The notes under the pieces were generated by a model. That model was not told the DNA's origin. It saw only the letters and a list, made by a program, of their open reading frames with translations, and searched no databases. Shown in pieces: positions 1 through 5,370 of a stretch of DNA of 5,370 nucleotides (positions are counted from its first letter, which is position 1; every line of letters starts with the position of its first letter). The translations under genes were made by a program, and so were the position numbers. Origin of the DNA: Bacteroidales bacterium UBA2198 (GTDB taxonomy: Bacteria > Bacteroidota > Bacteroidia > Bacteroidales > VadinHA17); the NCBI GenBank assembly GCA_002328625.1, contig DCVC01000364.1:1-5370 (forward strand). Direction: 5' to 3'.

Positions 1-316
1 AACCGACAAAAAGAAACAAACATCAGAATCAAAGGGAAATATAAAAGATCTTAAAGAGTATTCCGGTTACTACAGTGATCTTCCATGGGCAAGTGAAATA
101 TACATATCAGCCTGGAACGACAACCTGGTAAGCTTTGCATTACCGTCAGAGTCACCTGTTAAGTCTATGTCATTCTTTAAGTACATAGAAGGCGACACAT
201 TCCGCAGAATAAGGGATGATGGCGAATTGGGAGAAACCCTTGTTTTTGAGAGAAATCCTAAAGGTGAAGTAATAAATTTCATCCAACATAATAATTATTC
301 AAAGAAAATCAAATAA
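1..316 (+). CDS. C-terminal domain of a serine hydrolase (beta-lactamase-like), 5'-partial
   Basis: The reading frame is open from base 2 and ends at TAA 314-316, giving 104 visible residues; the start is outside the window. The fragment begins with a charged linker and continues with LKEYSGYYSDLPW, an alternation of short beta-strand-like segments, then DTFRRIRDDGELGE, FERNPKGEV and QHNNYSKKI. This order (Y-x-G-x-Y, then D-T-F-R-R-x-R-D-D-G, then F-E-x-x-x-x-G-x-V) is what I know from the small beta-domain that follows the catalytic domain in many beta-lactamase class C-like serine hydrolases (Pfam PF00144 proteins). The catalytic S-x-x-K and Y-x-N motifs would be upstream and cannot be checked, so activity and substrate are unknown. 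Such proteins are usually exported peptidase- or esterase-like enzymes. Codon use resembles the neighbouring genes, and the end looks natural rather than broken. I am fairly sure of the family and have no basis for a gene name. Confidence 0.72.
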   Translation, partial: TDKKKQTSESKGNIKDLKEYSGYYSDLPWASEIYISAWNDNLVSFALPSESPVKSMSFFKYIEGDTFRRIRDDGELGETLVFERNPKGEVINFIQHNNYSKKIK

Positions 317-330
317 CTGCCAGATTTATC

Positions 331-346
331 CCGTCCCTACGGGACT
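331..346. repeat. REP-like palindromic repeat, copy 1
   Basis: The sequence CCGTCCCTACGGGACT contains a perfect 5-bp stem (GTCCC 333-337, GGGAC 341-345) closed by a three-base loop TAC. It lies 14 bases past the stop codon of the serine hydrolase. It matches 1915-1930 at 15 of 16 positions, the one difference being the loop base. No T-run follows on either strand, so it is not a classical intrinsic terminator, although it could protect the 3' end of the upstream mRNA. I read it as one copy of a dispersed small palindrome family. Confidence 0.6.
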
Positions 347-363
347 CAAAATAATAAGAATTG

Positions 364-394
364 TTTGTTTATTGACTATTTTTATATTATTTTG
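364..394 (+). promoter_or_regulatory. Possible Bacteroidota-type promoter for the ATPase gene
   Basis: TTTG at 364-367 is followed after 19 bases by TTATTTTG at 387-394. The second box matches the Bacteroidota -7 consensus TAnnTTTG at five of its six fixed positions; the second base is T instead of A. The spacing fits the usual distance between the -33 TTG/TTTG element and the -7 box. Transcription would start near 400, leaving a leader of about 15 bases before the ATG at 415. The area is very AT-rich, so a chance match is possible. Confidence 0.35.
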
Positions 395-414
395 GTCACT
401 TATTTGACTGAATC

Positions 415-1548
415 ATGATCAAAGTTGAAAGAGAACTGCAGGAAAAAATCATTAAAAAACTCCGCCCAAATAAGGTTGTCGTCATAACTGGTGCAAGAAG
501 AGCAGGGAAGACATTCCTGCTCAAAGAAATCATTTCAGGGATAGAAGAAGATTACTTTTTTCTGAACGGAGAGGATATCAACACACATATCCTGCTCGAA
601 AAACGTTCAGCCGAAAACTACAGAAATATCCTTGGTCCGAAAAAAATTCTCATAATCGATGAAGCTCAGAAAATACCTGAAATAGGAAGCATTCTTAAGC
701 TGATCGTGGATGAGATTGAAGGAATAAGGATCATTGCTACAGGATCGTCTGCATTTGACCTTACAAACCTTACAGGAGAACCCCTGGTGGGAAGGAAACA
801 TTCATTTGTACTTCATCCGCTTTCAGTACGCGAAAATGCTCAGACTGAAACACAACTAATTCGGCCTGACAGGCTGGAACACCGGTTAATCTATGGGAAT
901 TACCCTGAGCTTTTACATATTGACGATAATTTATCAAAACAGGAATATCTTAATGAAATAATCAGTTCATATCTCCTGCGAGATATTTTGTCATTTGAAA
1001 ATATCCGTAATTCATCCAGGATTTTCAACCTCCTTCGACTAGTCGCGTTTCAGATCGGGAGTCAGGTATCATTAAATGAGCTTGGGAAACAACTGGGAAT
1101 AAGTAAGAACACTGTGGAAAAATATCTCGACCTCCTGTCGAAAGTTTTTATCATTTTCAGAATTGAAGGTTTCAGTAAAAACCTGCGCAAGGAAATAACA
1201 AAAAGCAGTAAATGGTATTTTTATGATAATGGTATTCGTAATGCTGTAATTGCAAACTTTAATATGCCGGGCCTCAGAGATGATTCCGGACAGTTATGGG
1301 AGAATTTTCTTGCCTCCGAGCGAATAAAATATCAGCAATATAAGGGATTAGCGGTGAATAATTTCTTCTGGCGGACATACGACCGGCAGGAAATTGACTG
1401 GATAGAAGAATCGGGAGGAAGATTAAATGGCTTCGAGTTTAAAACCAGGAATAAAGGGAAAAAAGCTCCGGCTGCTTGGACCAAAGCATATCCATCAGCC
1501 GGTTATGAAGTAATCGACCGGGATAAATATTTTGAATGGCTGGCCTGA
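415..1548 (+). CDS. AAA+ ATPase with DUF4143 C-terminal region
   Basis: A complete 377-residue protein. The N-terminal P-loop ATPase domain (about 15-140) shows Walker A GARRAGKT (26-33), Walker B KILIIDEAQ (77-85, with D82 and E83), a sensor-like ATGSSAF (108-114) and the family motif GRKHSFVLHPLS (126-137). A linker with GNYPELL (161-167) and YLLRDIL (186-192) leads to a winged-helix-like stretch (about 216-250, LNELGKQLGISKNTVEKYLDLL). The C-terminal part has FYDNGIRNAVI (269-279) and a PD-(D/E)XK-like set: E296 in LWENF, D328 in EIDW and E341-x-K343 in FEFK. This order is typical of the AAA_14 (PF13173) plus DUF4143 (PF13635) proteins, normally about 370-400 residues, so the gene is full length. 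Their cellular role is not established; ATP binding and possible DNA binding or cleavage are inferences. The ATG is the first possible start, since TGA at 409-411 closes the frame just upstream. No Shine-Dalgarno is visible. A truncated transposase follows in the same frame 12 bases after the stop. Confidence 0.93.
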   Translation: MIKVERELQEKIIKKLRPNKVVVITGARRAGKTFLLKEIISGIEEDYFFLNGEDINTHILLEKRSAENYRNILGPKKILIIDEAQKIPEIGSILKLIVDEIEGIRIIATGSSAFDLTNLTGEPLVGRKHSFVLHPLSVRENAQTETQLIRPDRLEHRLIYGNYPELLHIDDNLSKQEYLNEIISSYLLRDILSFENIRNSSRIFNLLRLVAFQIGSQVSLNELGKQLGISKNTVEKYLDLLSKVFIIFRIEGFSKNLRKEITKSSKWYFYDNGIRNAVIANFNMPGLRDDSGQLWENFLASERIKYQQYKGLAVNNFFWRTYDRQEIDWIEESGGRLNGFEFKTRNKGKKAPAAWTKAYPSAGYEVIDRDKYFEWLA

Positions 1549-1854
1549 TGCTCCAGTACTGTGCATATTTTGACCGGATACCAACCATCTCAGCCACTAC
1601 CTGATTTGTTAAGGGATATCAAGGCAAATACATCAAGATTTATCAACGAAAAAAAATGGTTGCCCGGTAAATTCCGATGGCAGGAAGGATATGGTGCATT
1701 TTCATACAGCCATTCCCAGATAAATGATGTTATTCAATACATAAATTCGCAGGAAGAACATCATAAAAAGTCATCATTTAAAGATGAATACCTGAAACTT
1801 CTGGAGAAATTTGAGGTCGACTACAACCTTGAATATCTGCTTGACTGGATATGA
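1549..1854 (+). pseudogene. N-terminally truncated IS200-like (Y1/HUH) transposase remnant
   Basis: Family resemblance starts at GTG CAT ATT TTG (1561) and runs to TGA 1852-1854, giving 97 residues. Intact IS200/IS605-type Y1 transposases (PF01797) have about 150 and carry P-D-H-(I/V)-H-(I/L)-L around the HUH metal site. Here the residues in that position read S-S-T-V-H-I-L-T-G, so the second histidine remains but the first is gone, together with the whole N-terminal half. The rest is well preserved: LLRDIKANTSRFINEKKW, FRWQEGYGAFSYSHSQI, then VIQYINSQEEHH with Tyr60 and Gln64 (counted from the GTG) matching the catalytic tyrosine helix, and the usual ending FEVDYNLEYLLDWI. Without the HUH pair it should not be able to nick DNA. 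The frame is free of stops, so the truncation seems fairly recent, or a short protein is still made from the GTG. The first four codons (1549-1560) do not resemble the family. No N-terminal half is visible elsewhere in the window. Confidence 0.85.
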
Positions 1855-1865
1855 ATCAACAAACC

Positions 1866-1929
1866 GCTCCCACGGAGCTCAGGAATATATAACGATCTTT
1901 TTGCTACAAACATGCCGTCCCCACGGGAC
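1866..1929. repeat. Paired REP-like palindromes with conserved-looking spacer
   Basis: There are two hairpins of the same design: GCTCC-CAC-GGAGC (1866-1878) and GTCCC-CAC-GGGAC (1917-1929), each with a perfect 5-bp stem and a three-base CAC loop. They are separated by 38 bases of AT-rich sequence ending in TTGCTACAAACAT (1901-1913). The pair begins 12 bases after the stop of the transposase remnant. The second hairpin is nearly identical to the one at 331-346. From memory, palindrome pairs with a CTACAAACAT-like spacer occur many times in Bacteroidota genomes, but I could not verify this. Paired palindromes next to a Y1 transposase resemble the REP/BIME elements known for REP-associated tyrosine transposases. 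Confidence 0.6.
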
Positions 1930-1952
1930 TATAACAACTCATACAACTGATT

Positions 1953-1995
1953 CTCCACCCTGGGGAGGTGCCGGGCCTGCGAGGCAGAGGTGGTG
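1953..1995. repeat. GC-rich composite palindromic element
   Basis: This 43-base stretch is about three-quarters G+C inside an AT-rich spacer. It holds several nested inverted repeats: CCACC (1955-1959) with GGTGG (1989-1993) as an outer stem, CTCC (1953-1956) with GGAG (1964-1967), and GCCT-GCG-AGGC (1975-1985) as an inner hairpin with a three-base loop. These stems compete with one another, so more than one fold is possible. An A-run (2001-2008) follows on the + strand, so it does not look like an intrinsic terminator in that direction. I interpret it as an interspersed repeat of a different family from the short palindromes beside it. A structured RNA is an alternative I cannot exclude. Confidence 0.45.
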
Positions 1996-1999
1996 ATCT

Positions 2000-2212
2000 T
2001 AAAAAAAATTTGACATTACTAATTTCGTGTTGTAACTTGCATATGTGAGCAGCATATTGCCAGCCTTACATTCCGTTAAAAATTTCGAATGTCAGGTTGG
2101 AGACCTCTCCGGATCCTGATACATCCCCTGAGCCTGTATCACCTCTCAGTATTATGTATTGATCTGAAACATTGTAGAAGGTTAATTGATTTTAACATTA
2201 ACAAAAAGACAG
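2000..2212. other. Intergenic region upstream of the DUF5916 gene
   Basis: No convincing + strand gene is visible here. The stretch contains an A8 run (2001-2008) and a weak inverted repeat ACATTC (2068-2073) / GAATGT (2087-2092) with a 13-base loop. On the minus strand a frame is open from 2191 down to a stop at 2066-2068 and has a coding-like look; it is discussed as a finding and not called as a gene. I found no good match to TTTG-N19-TAnnTTTG, so the promoter of the downstream gene remains unplaced. Confidence 0.4.
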
Positions 2213-4444
2213 ATGAGAACAAAACTGATCACCTTAGTGATCGTTGTATGGTTTTTCACCAGTAAAGACCATGCGCAGATCTCACCGGGTACAGAACCAG
2301 CTGATCCATTGAAAATAACCAGGATCTCCGGAGGCATCAACTTTGACGGAATTCCCGACGAAGCAGCGTGGCAGCAGATAGAGGCCTTCCCCATGGTGAT
2401 GTGTATACCTAATCCCGGATCAGCACCAACAGAACCAACCATAGTCAGGATGGGCTATGATGATCAATTTTTCTATGTTTCGGGCCTTCTGAATTGCCAG
2501 GACAAGAAATACCTCAGGGCAATCGGGAAAGGCAGGGATTATGTTGCGTTGTCTACTGATTGGTTCGGATTCACTCTCGATACTTTCAATGACAGGGAGA
2601 ACGCTGTTCAGTTTGCTACCAATCCCAACGGACTCCGCAGAGATGCAACTATTAAAAACGATTGTCTGGTAGAGGCTGATGATCGCAATCTTAGCTGGAA
2701 TACTTTCTGGGATGTAAAGGCCAGGATAGGAGAGAAGGGTTGGTCTGCAGAATTCAGGATCCCGTTTTCCAGCCTGAGGTTTCAAACCATCGAAGGTAAA
2801 ACATTAATGGGCATTCTTCTGCTGAGATGGATGGCAGCCAAAACAGAGCTGGTTACCTTTCCGGCTGTTTCACCGAAATATTCGTCTGCGCACTTCAAAC
2901 CATCATTATCACAAGTGATTGAATTCGAAGGTTTGAAACCGAGGAAACCGGTCTATGTTGCTCCATTTGTAATAGCAGGTGTGGGCCAGGTTAATGAGTT
3001 GAATGAAAATGAAACCGGATATGAAATGAATTCCACTCCAAAGCTTGATGCAGGGGGTGATATAAAATACAGTATTACTAATAATCTGACGCTCGATCTG
3101 ACAATTAACACTGATTTTGCACAGGTTGAGGCAGATGACCAGATGATCAACCTTACACGATATTCACTCTATTTCCCCGAAAAAAGGAAATTCTTTCTTG
3201 AAAAATCTGATGTTTTTGATTTTTCATTTCTCCAGGGAAACAATTTGTTTTACAGCCGCCGGATCGGACTATATGCAGGCAATGCTGTAAGAATATATGG
3301 CGGAGCAAGGGTGACAGGCAGGATCGGGAAATGGGATATAGGTTTTCTTGATATGCAGACTGCAAAATTTGAAGATAACCCCGATGAAAACTTTGGTGCA
3401 ATAAGGTTAAAAAGGAGTGTCGTCAATCAGAACTCCTTTATCGGAGGGATGGTTACAAGCAGGCTGGGGATGAATGGTACTTATAATATAGCTTATGGAC
3501 TTGATGGTCAGTTCAGGGTGAAAGGTAATGATTACCTGATTTTAAAGATGGCACAATCATTTGAAAATGAAGCTGATAATAAAATTCTTGATATTTCACC
3601 AACAAGGCTGTTGTTTCAGTGGCAGCGTCGCAACCAGGTCGGATTAGGCTATGATATCCAATATACTTATTCCGGTGAAAATTATAATCCCGGTATTGGA
3701 TTTGAAAGAAAGAAGAGTTATCATGGTCCTAACGCCACAATTCTGTACGGATGGCTTCCTGGTGAAAGTTCTTTTTTATATACCCACAGGATTTCACTTT
3801 CCGGATATAATTACTGGAATTCAGTAACTGGTCTGCATGAGACAACCAATGCCGTATTGAACTGGTTCTGGCAGACAAAGAAGGCACATGGGGGTAATAT
3901 CACTTTCAACTGGTTTACTGAAGACCTGCCGTATACCCTCCCCCTGGGTAATAATCAGGCCAGTGTTCCCCCGGGGAAATATTCATTTGCTTATCTGACT
4001 TTATCCTATCAATCCTCAGTTGCCAAAGATTTTTCTTCATTATTATCGTTCACCACCGGTAGTTTTTTCGACGGATGGAGGGTTTCATTCTATGCAGAAC
4101 CAAAGTATAAAGCAGGTACAGACTTTGATTTCGGACTCACCTATTATCTTGATTATGTTGATTTCCCTGAAAGAGATATGAGTTTCACAAATCACATATT
4201 CGGATTGAGGGGAGAGATGACCCTTACCACGACCACCTCACTTAAGAGCTTTATTCAGTACAACACTGCTGTTAAAAGGATCATTACAAACGTTCGGTTC
4301 AGGTTTAATCCGGGTGAGGGCAATGATTTCTATATAGTATATGACGAAGGATTGAACACGGATCTCCAAAGGGTAACGCCAGAACTGCCTGTCTCATCCG
4401 GAAGGACAATTCTCCTTAAGTATACCTATACTTTCAGATTCTGA
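2213..4444 (+). CDS. DUF5916 protein with CBM9-like domain, predicted outer-membrane beta-barrel
   Basis: A complete protein of 743 residues when started at ATG 2213. That start places a signal peptide at the N-terminus (RTK, then the hydrophobic LITLVIVVWFF, with cleavage near HAQ at about residue 22). The frame stays open to a TTG at 2186, but starting there adds nine polar residues before the signal sequence. Residues 35-240 resemble a family 9 carbohydrate-binding domain, beginning with GGINFDGIPDEAAW (40-53) and continuing with WFGFTLDTFNDRENAVQF and WSAEFRIPFSSLRF. The DUF5916 (PF19313) hallmark follows: TDFAQVEADDQ (300-310), NLTRYSLYFPEKRKFFLE (313-330) and NNLFYSRRIGL (343-353). The remainder alternates aromatic and polar residues as in transmembrane beta-strands and ends in YTYTFRF with a terminal phenylalanine, the usual signal for outer-membrane insertion. 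Length is normal for the family. The function of DUF5916 proteins is not known to me; glycan binding is inferred from the N-terminal domain only. It stands apart from both neighbours and appears to be a single-gene unit. Confidence 0.9.
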   Translation: MRTKLITLVIVVWFFTSKDHAQISPGTEPADPLKITRISGGINFDGIPDEAAWQQIEAFPMVMCIPNPGSAPTEPTIVRMGYDDQFFYVSGLLNCQDKKYLRAIGKGRDYVALSTDWFGFTLDTFNDRENAVQFATNPNGLRRDATIKNDCLVEADDRNLSWNTFWDVKARIGEKGWSAEFRIPFSSLRFQTIEGKTLMGILLLRWMAAKTELVTFPAVSPKYSSAHFKPSLSQVIEFEGLKPRKPVYVAPFVIAGVGQVNELNENETGYEMNSTPKLDAGGDIKYSITNNLTLDLTINTDFAQVEADDQMINLTRYSLYFPEKRKFFLEKSDVFDFSFLQGNNLFYSRRIGLYAGNAVRIYGGARVTGRIGKWDIGFLDMQTAKFEDNPDENFGAIRLKRSVVNQNSFIGGMVTSRLGMNGTYNIAYGLDGQFRVKGNDYLILKMAQSFENEADNKILDISPTRLLFQWQRRNQVGLGYDIQYTYSGENYNPGIGFERKKSYHGPNATILYGWLPGESSFLYTHRISLSGYNYWNSVTGLHETTNAVLNWFWQTKKAHGGNITFNWFTEDLPYTLPLGNNQASVPPGKYSFAYLTLSYQSSVAKDFSSLLSFTTGSFFDGWRVSFYAEPKYKAGTDFDFGLTYYLDYVDFPERDMSFTNHIFGLRGEMTLTTTTSLKSFIQYNTAVKRIITNVRFRFNPGEGNDFYIVYDEGLNTDLQRVTPELPVSSGRTILLKYTYTFRF

Positions 4445-4445
4445 A

Positions 4446-4482
4446 GAACATTTCAGCAAAATGTGGAATACCTTTGGTGTTC
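4446..4482 (+). other. Imperfect inverted repeats just after the DUF5916 stop
   Basis: ACATTT (4448-4453) pairs with AAATGT (4459-4464) across a five-base loop, and alternatively GAACA (4446-4450) pairs with TGTTC (4478-4482). These lie within 40 bases of the stop codon but are AT-rich and have no T-run after them. They may form the 3' end structure of the mRNA. I do not call them a terminator. Confidence 0.25.
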
Positions 4483-4514
4483 AATATTAAAATCGCATAC
4501 GTAACCTAAAATTT

Positions 4515-4537
4515 GTTGAACCTCTCCGAGGTTCAAC
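4515..4537. repeat. Perfect 10-bp palindromic hairpin
   Basis: GTTGAACCTC (4515-4524) and GAGGTTCAAC (4528-4537) form an uninterrupted 10-bp stem closed by TCC. It is 70 bases downstream of the DUF5916 stop. TTAAACTG follows on the + strand, so the T-tract of a standard terminator is missing; on the minus strand it is followed only by AAAT. A three-base loop and compact stem are shared with the palindromes at 331-346 and 1866-1929, though the stem sequence is different. It may be another dispersed palindrome or a factor-assisted 3' end. Confidence 0.55.
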
Positions 4538-4789
4538 TTAAACTGTTTCTAAACGCCGTTAATATAGAAATCGCGGAACGATTGCATAATTATTGATTAT
4601 CACCACCTAATAATTTCAATCAAACCGCGGAGTCTTTCCACCACTGAATACTGAATGATCTGAGATAGTACTCAATGGACTCGTAATAAAATTTCAACGA
4701 AATCATATCTGTAAAAACAGATCGTTCGGGCAGGACTGGCATATTCTTTTAAAAATCAGTTAACTTTATCATACGCAAATTCTTTAAAA
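4538..4789. other. Intergenic region upstream of the deacetylase gene
   Basis: No gene is visible on either strand. The region holds a small hairpin ATCTGT-AAAA-ACAGAT (4707-4722), a tandem pair of ACTGAAT (4643-4656) and a distant inverted pair GAGTC (4630-4634) / GACTC (4678-4682). The hairpin could be an operator for the downstream gene, but its stem is only 6 bp. With the preceding 94 bases this makes a gene-free spacer of 345 bases. Confidence 0.35.
4761..4768 (+). promoter_or_regulatory. Weak -7-like box upstream of the deacetylase gene
   Basis: TAACTTTA matches the Bacteroidota -7 consensus TAnnTTTG at five of six fixed positions (final A for G). It would place the transcription start about 15 bases before the ATG at 4790, a leader length similar to that proposed for the ATPase gene. 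No clear TTTG -33 box is found 19-21 bases upstream, so support is weak. Confidence 0.22.
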
Positions 4790-5370
4790 ATGAATGCAAA
4801 ATCTGAATCCCTATTAATCCTTTTACTGGCCATAATATTGCTTATTCCAGGCTTGACATGCTCCGCCCAGACTTACAATAGCAGCAGTCCATCAGAAACT
4901 CATCAGAAATTTCCATGGCCCGAAGGCAAAAAAATGGCCTTGAGCCTCACATTCGACGATGCCCGTCTTTCGCAGATAGACACCGGTATTCCCCTGCTCG
5001 ATAAGTACGGAGTAAAAGCAACATTTTACATCTCCCCCGGAAGCATGCTGAAACGGTCTGATGAATGGAAATCAGCTGTTCTTAACGGTCATGATATAGG
5101 AAATCATTCGGTGTATCATCCCTGTTCGGGAAATTTCGCATGGTCGAGGAACAAAGCGCTCGAAGAATATACGCTTCTAAAGATGAGGACTGAACTCGAT
5201 TCTGCAAACAGACTCATTAAGGAGATGCTGGGAGTTGAGCCGGTGTCATTTGCATATCCGTGCGGACAAACTTTCATTGGAAGAGGAATAAATGTGCAGA
5301 GTTATGTGCCTCTAATTGCATCTATGTTTGAAAGCGGCAGGGGATGGCTTAATGAAGCCCCGAATGATCC
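4790..5370 (+). CDS. Exported polysaccharide deacetylase (CE4/NodB domain), 3'-partial
   Basis: The frame opens at ATG 4790 and stays open for 193 codons to the window edge, so the C-terminus is missing. Residues 1-27 form a signal sequence (a short polar start, hydrophobic LLILLLAIILLIPGL, then TCSAQ). Cys24 raises the possibility of a lipoprotein, but G-L-T-C is not a good lipobox, so ordinary signal peptidase cleavage near SAQ is more likely. The NodB fold begins near residue 48 with MALSLTFDDA, where D56 and D57 correspond to the catalytic base and a metal ligand. Motif 2 is H-S-V-Y-H (H106, H110), the two metal-binding histidines, inside GHDIGNHSVYHP. A later FAYPCG matches the motif 3 region. 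Enzymes of this family remove acetyl groups from N- or O-acetylated sugars in peptidoglycan, chitin-like polymers or xylan; the substrate here cannot be told. The key visible residues are present, so it should be active. The gene is 345 bases from its upstream neighbour and probably has its own promoter. Confidence 0.88.
   Translation, partial: MNAKSESLLILLLAIILLIPGLTCSAQTYNSSSPSETHQKFPWPEGKKMALSLTFDDARLSQIDTGIPLLDKYGVKATFYISPGSMLKRSDEWKSAVLNGHDIGNHSVYHPCSGNFAWSRNKALEEYTLLKMRTELDSANRLIKEMLGVEPVSFAYPCGQTFIGRGINVQSYVPLIASMFESGRGWLNEAPND

Noticed and set aside
70..282. Minus-strand 70-codon frame opposite the serine hydrolase tail
   Set aside because: The + strand frame matches a known C-terminal domain through its whole length; the antisense frame is a shadow.
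333..345. Intrinsic terminator for the serine hydrolase gene
   Set aside because: The hairpin is only 5 bp and is followed by TCAAAATAATAAG with no T-run.
1546..1563. Stop-codon readthrough fusing the ATPase to the transposase remnant
   Set aside because: The two share a frame with only TGA and four codons between them, but the ATPase ends naturally and no recoding signal is visible, so a chance junction is the simpler reading.
331..1995. CRISPR array
   Set aside because: The palindromes are few, irregularly spaced and partly of different sequence; there are no regular spacers and no cas genes.
1811..1996. A 61-codon frame overlapping the end of the transposase remnant
   Set aside because: It runs through the palindromic repeats, has no family resemblance and overlaps the better-supported transposase frame.
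2186..2212. TTG at 2186 as the start of the DUF5916 gene
   Set aside because: ATG at 2213 puts the positively charged residues and hydrophobic core of the signal peptide right at the N-terminus; the TTG start would add nine residues ahead of it without benefit.
2182..3401. Several minus-strand open frames opposite the DUF5916 gene
   Set aside because: They lie wholly or mostly inside a clear + strand coding region, show no recognisable motifs and have unusual compositions rich in Ser, Ile and Cys.
4643..4656. Tandem ACTGAAT repeat
   Set aside because: Only two 7-base copies in a non-coding AT-rich stretch, which is expected by chance or slippage.

Overview
The window looks like chromosomal DNA from a member of the Bacteroidota, probably an environmental or uncultured lineage. 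Supporting signs are an AT-leaning composition, a predicted outer-membrane protein of the DUF5916 type, a serine hydrolase tail of a kind common in this phylum, start codons without clear Shine-Dalgarno sequences, and a sequence resembling the Bacteroidota promoter consensus (TTTG, about 19 bases, TAnnTTTG). These assignments come from recognising motifs by eye; no database search was possible. All genes I can support are on the + strand.

Layout. (1) 1-316: the last 104 codons of a gene whose start lies outside the window, the C-terminal domain of a beta-lactamase-like serine hydrolase. (2) 317-414: a short spacer with a small palindrome and a likely promoter. (3) 415-1548: a complete AAA+ ATPase of the AAA_14/DUF4143 type with a PD-(D/E)XK nuclease-like C-terminus. 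(4) 1549-1854: the C-terminal two thirds of an IS200-like (Y1, HUH) transposase, cut off within the H-x-H motif and therefore almost certainly dead. (5) 1855-2212: a spacer full of small palindromes: a paired REP-like element, a GC-rich composite palindrome and a possible antisense coding remnant. (6) 2213-4444: a complete secreted DUF5916 protein with a CBM9-like N-terminal domain and a predicted outer-membrane beta-barrel. (7) 4445-4789: a spacer with a perfect 10-bp hairpin. (8) 4790-5370: the start of an exported polysaccharide deacetylase (CE4/NodB) that runs off the right edge.

How the parts relate. There is no tight operon here: every spacer between intact genes is about 100-360 bases. 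The serine hydrolase, the DUF5916 protein and the deacetylase are all expected in the envelope or periplasm and could share an interest in glycans or cell wall, but that is inference from proximity. The ATPase plus transposase remnant reads as an accessory insert: it lies between two almost identical 16-base palindromic repeats (331-346 and 1915-1930). The most unusual part of the window is therefore 317-2010, a REP-like repeat landscape around a decayed HUH transposase and an orphan DUF4143 ATPase. I did not find a convincing new multi-gene system.
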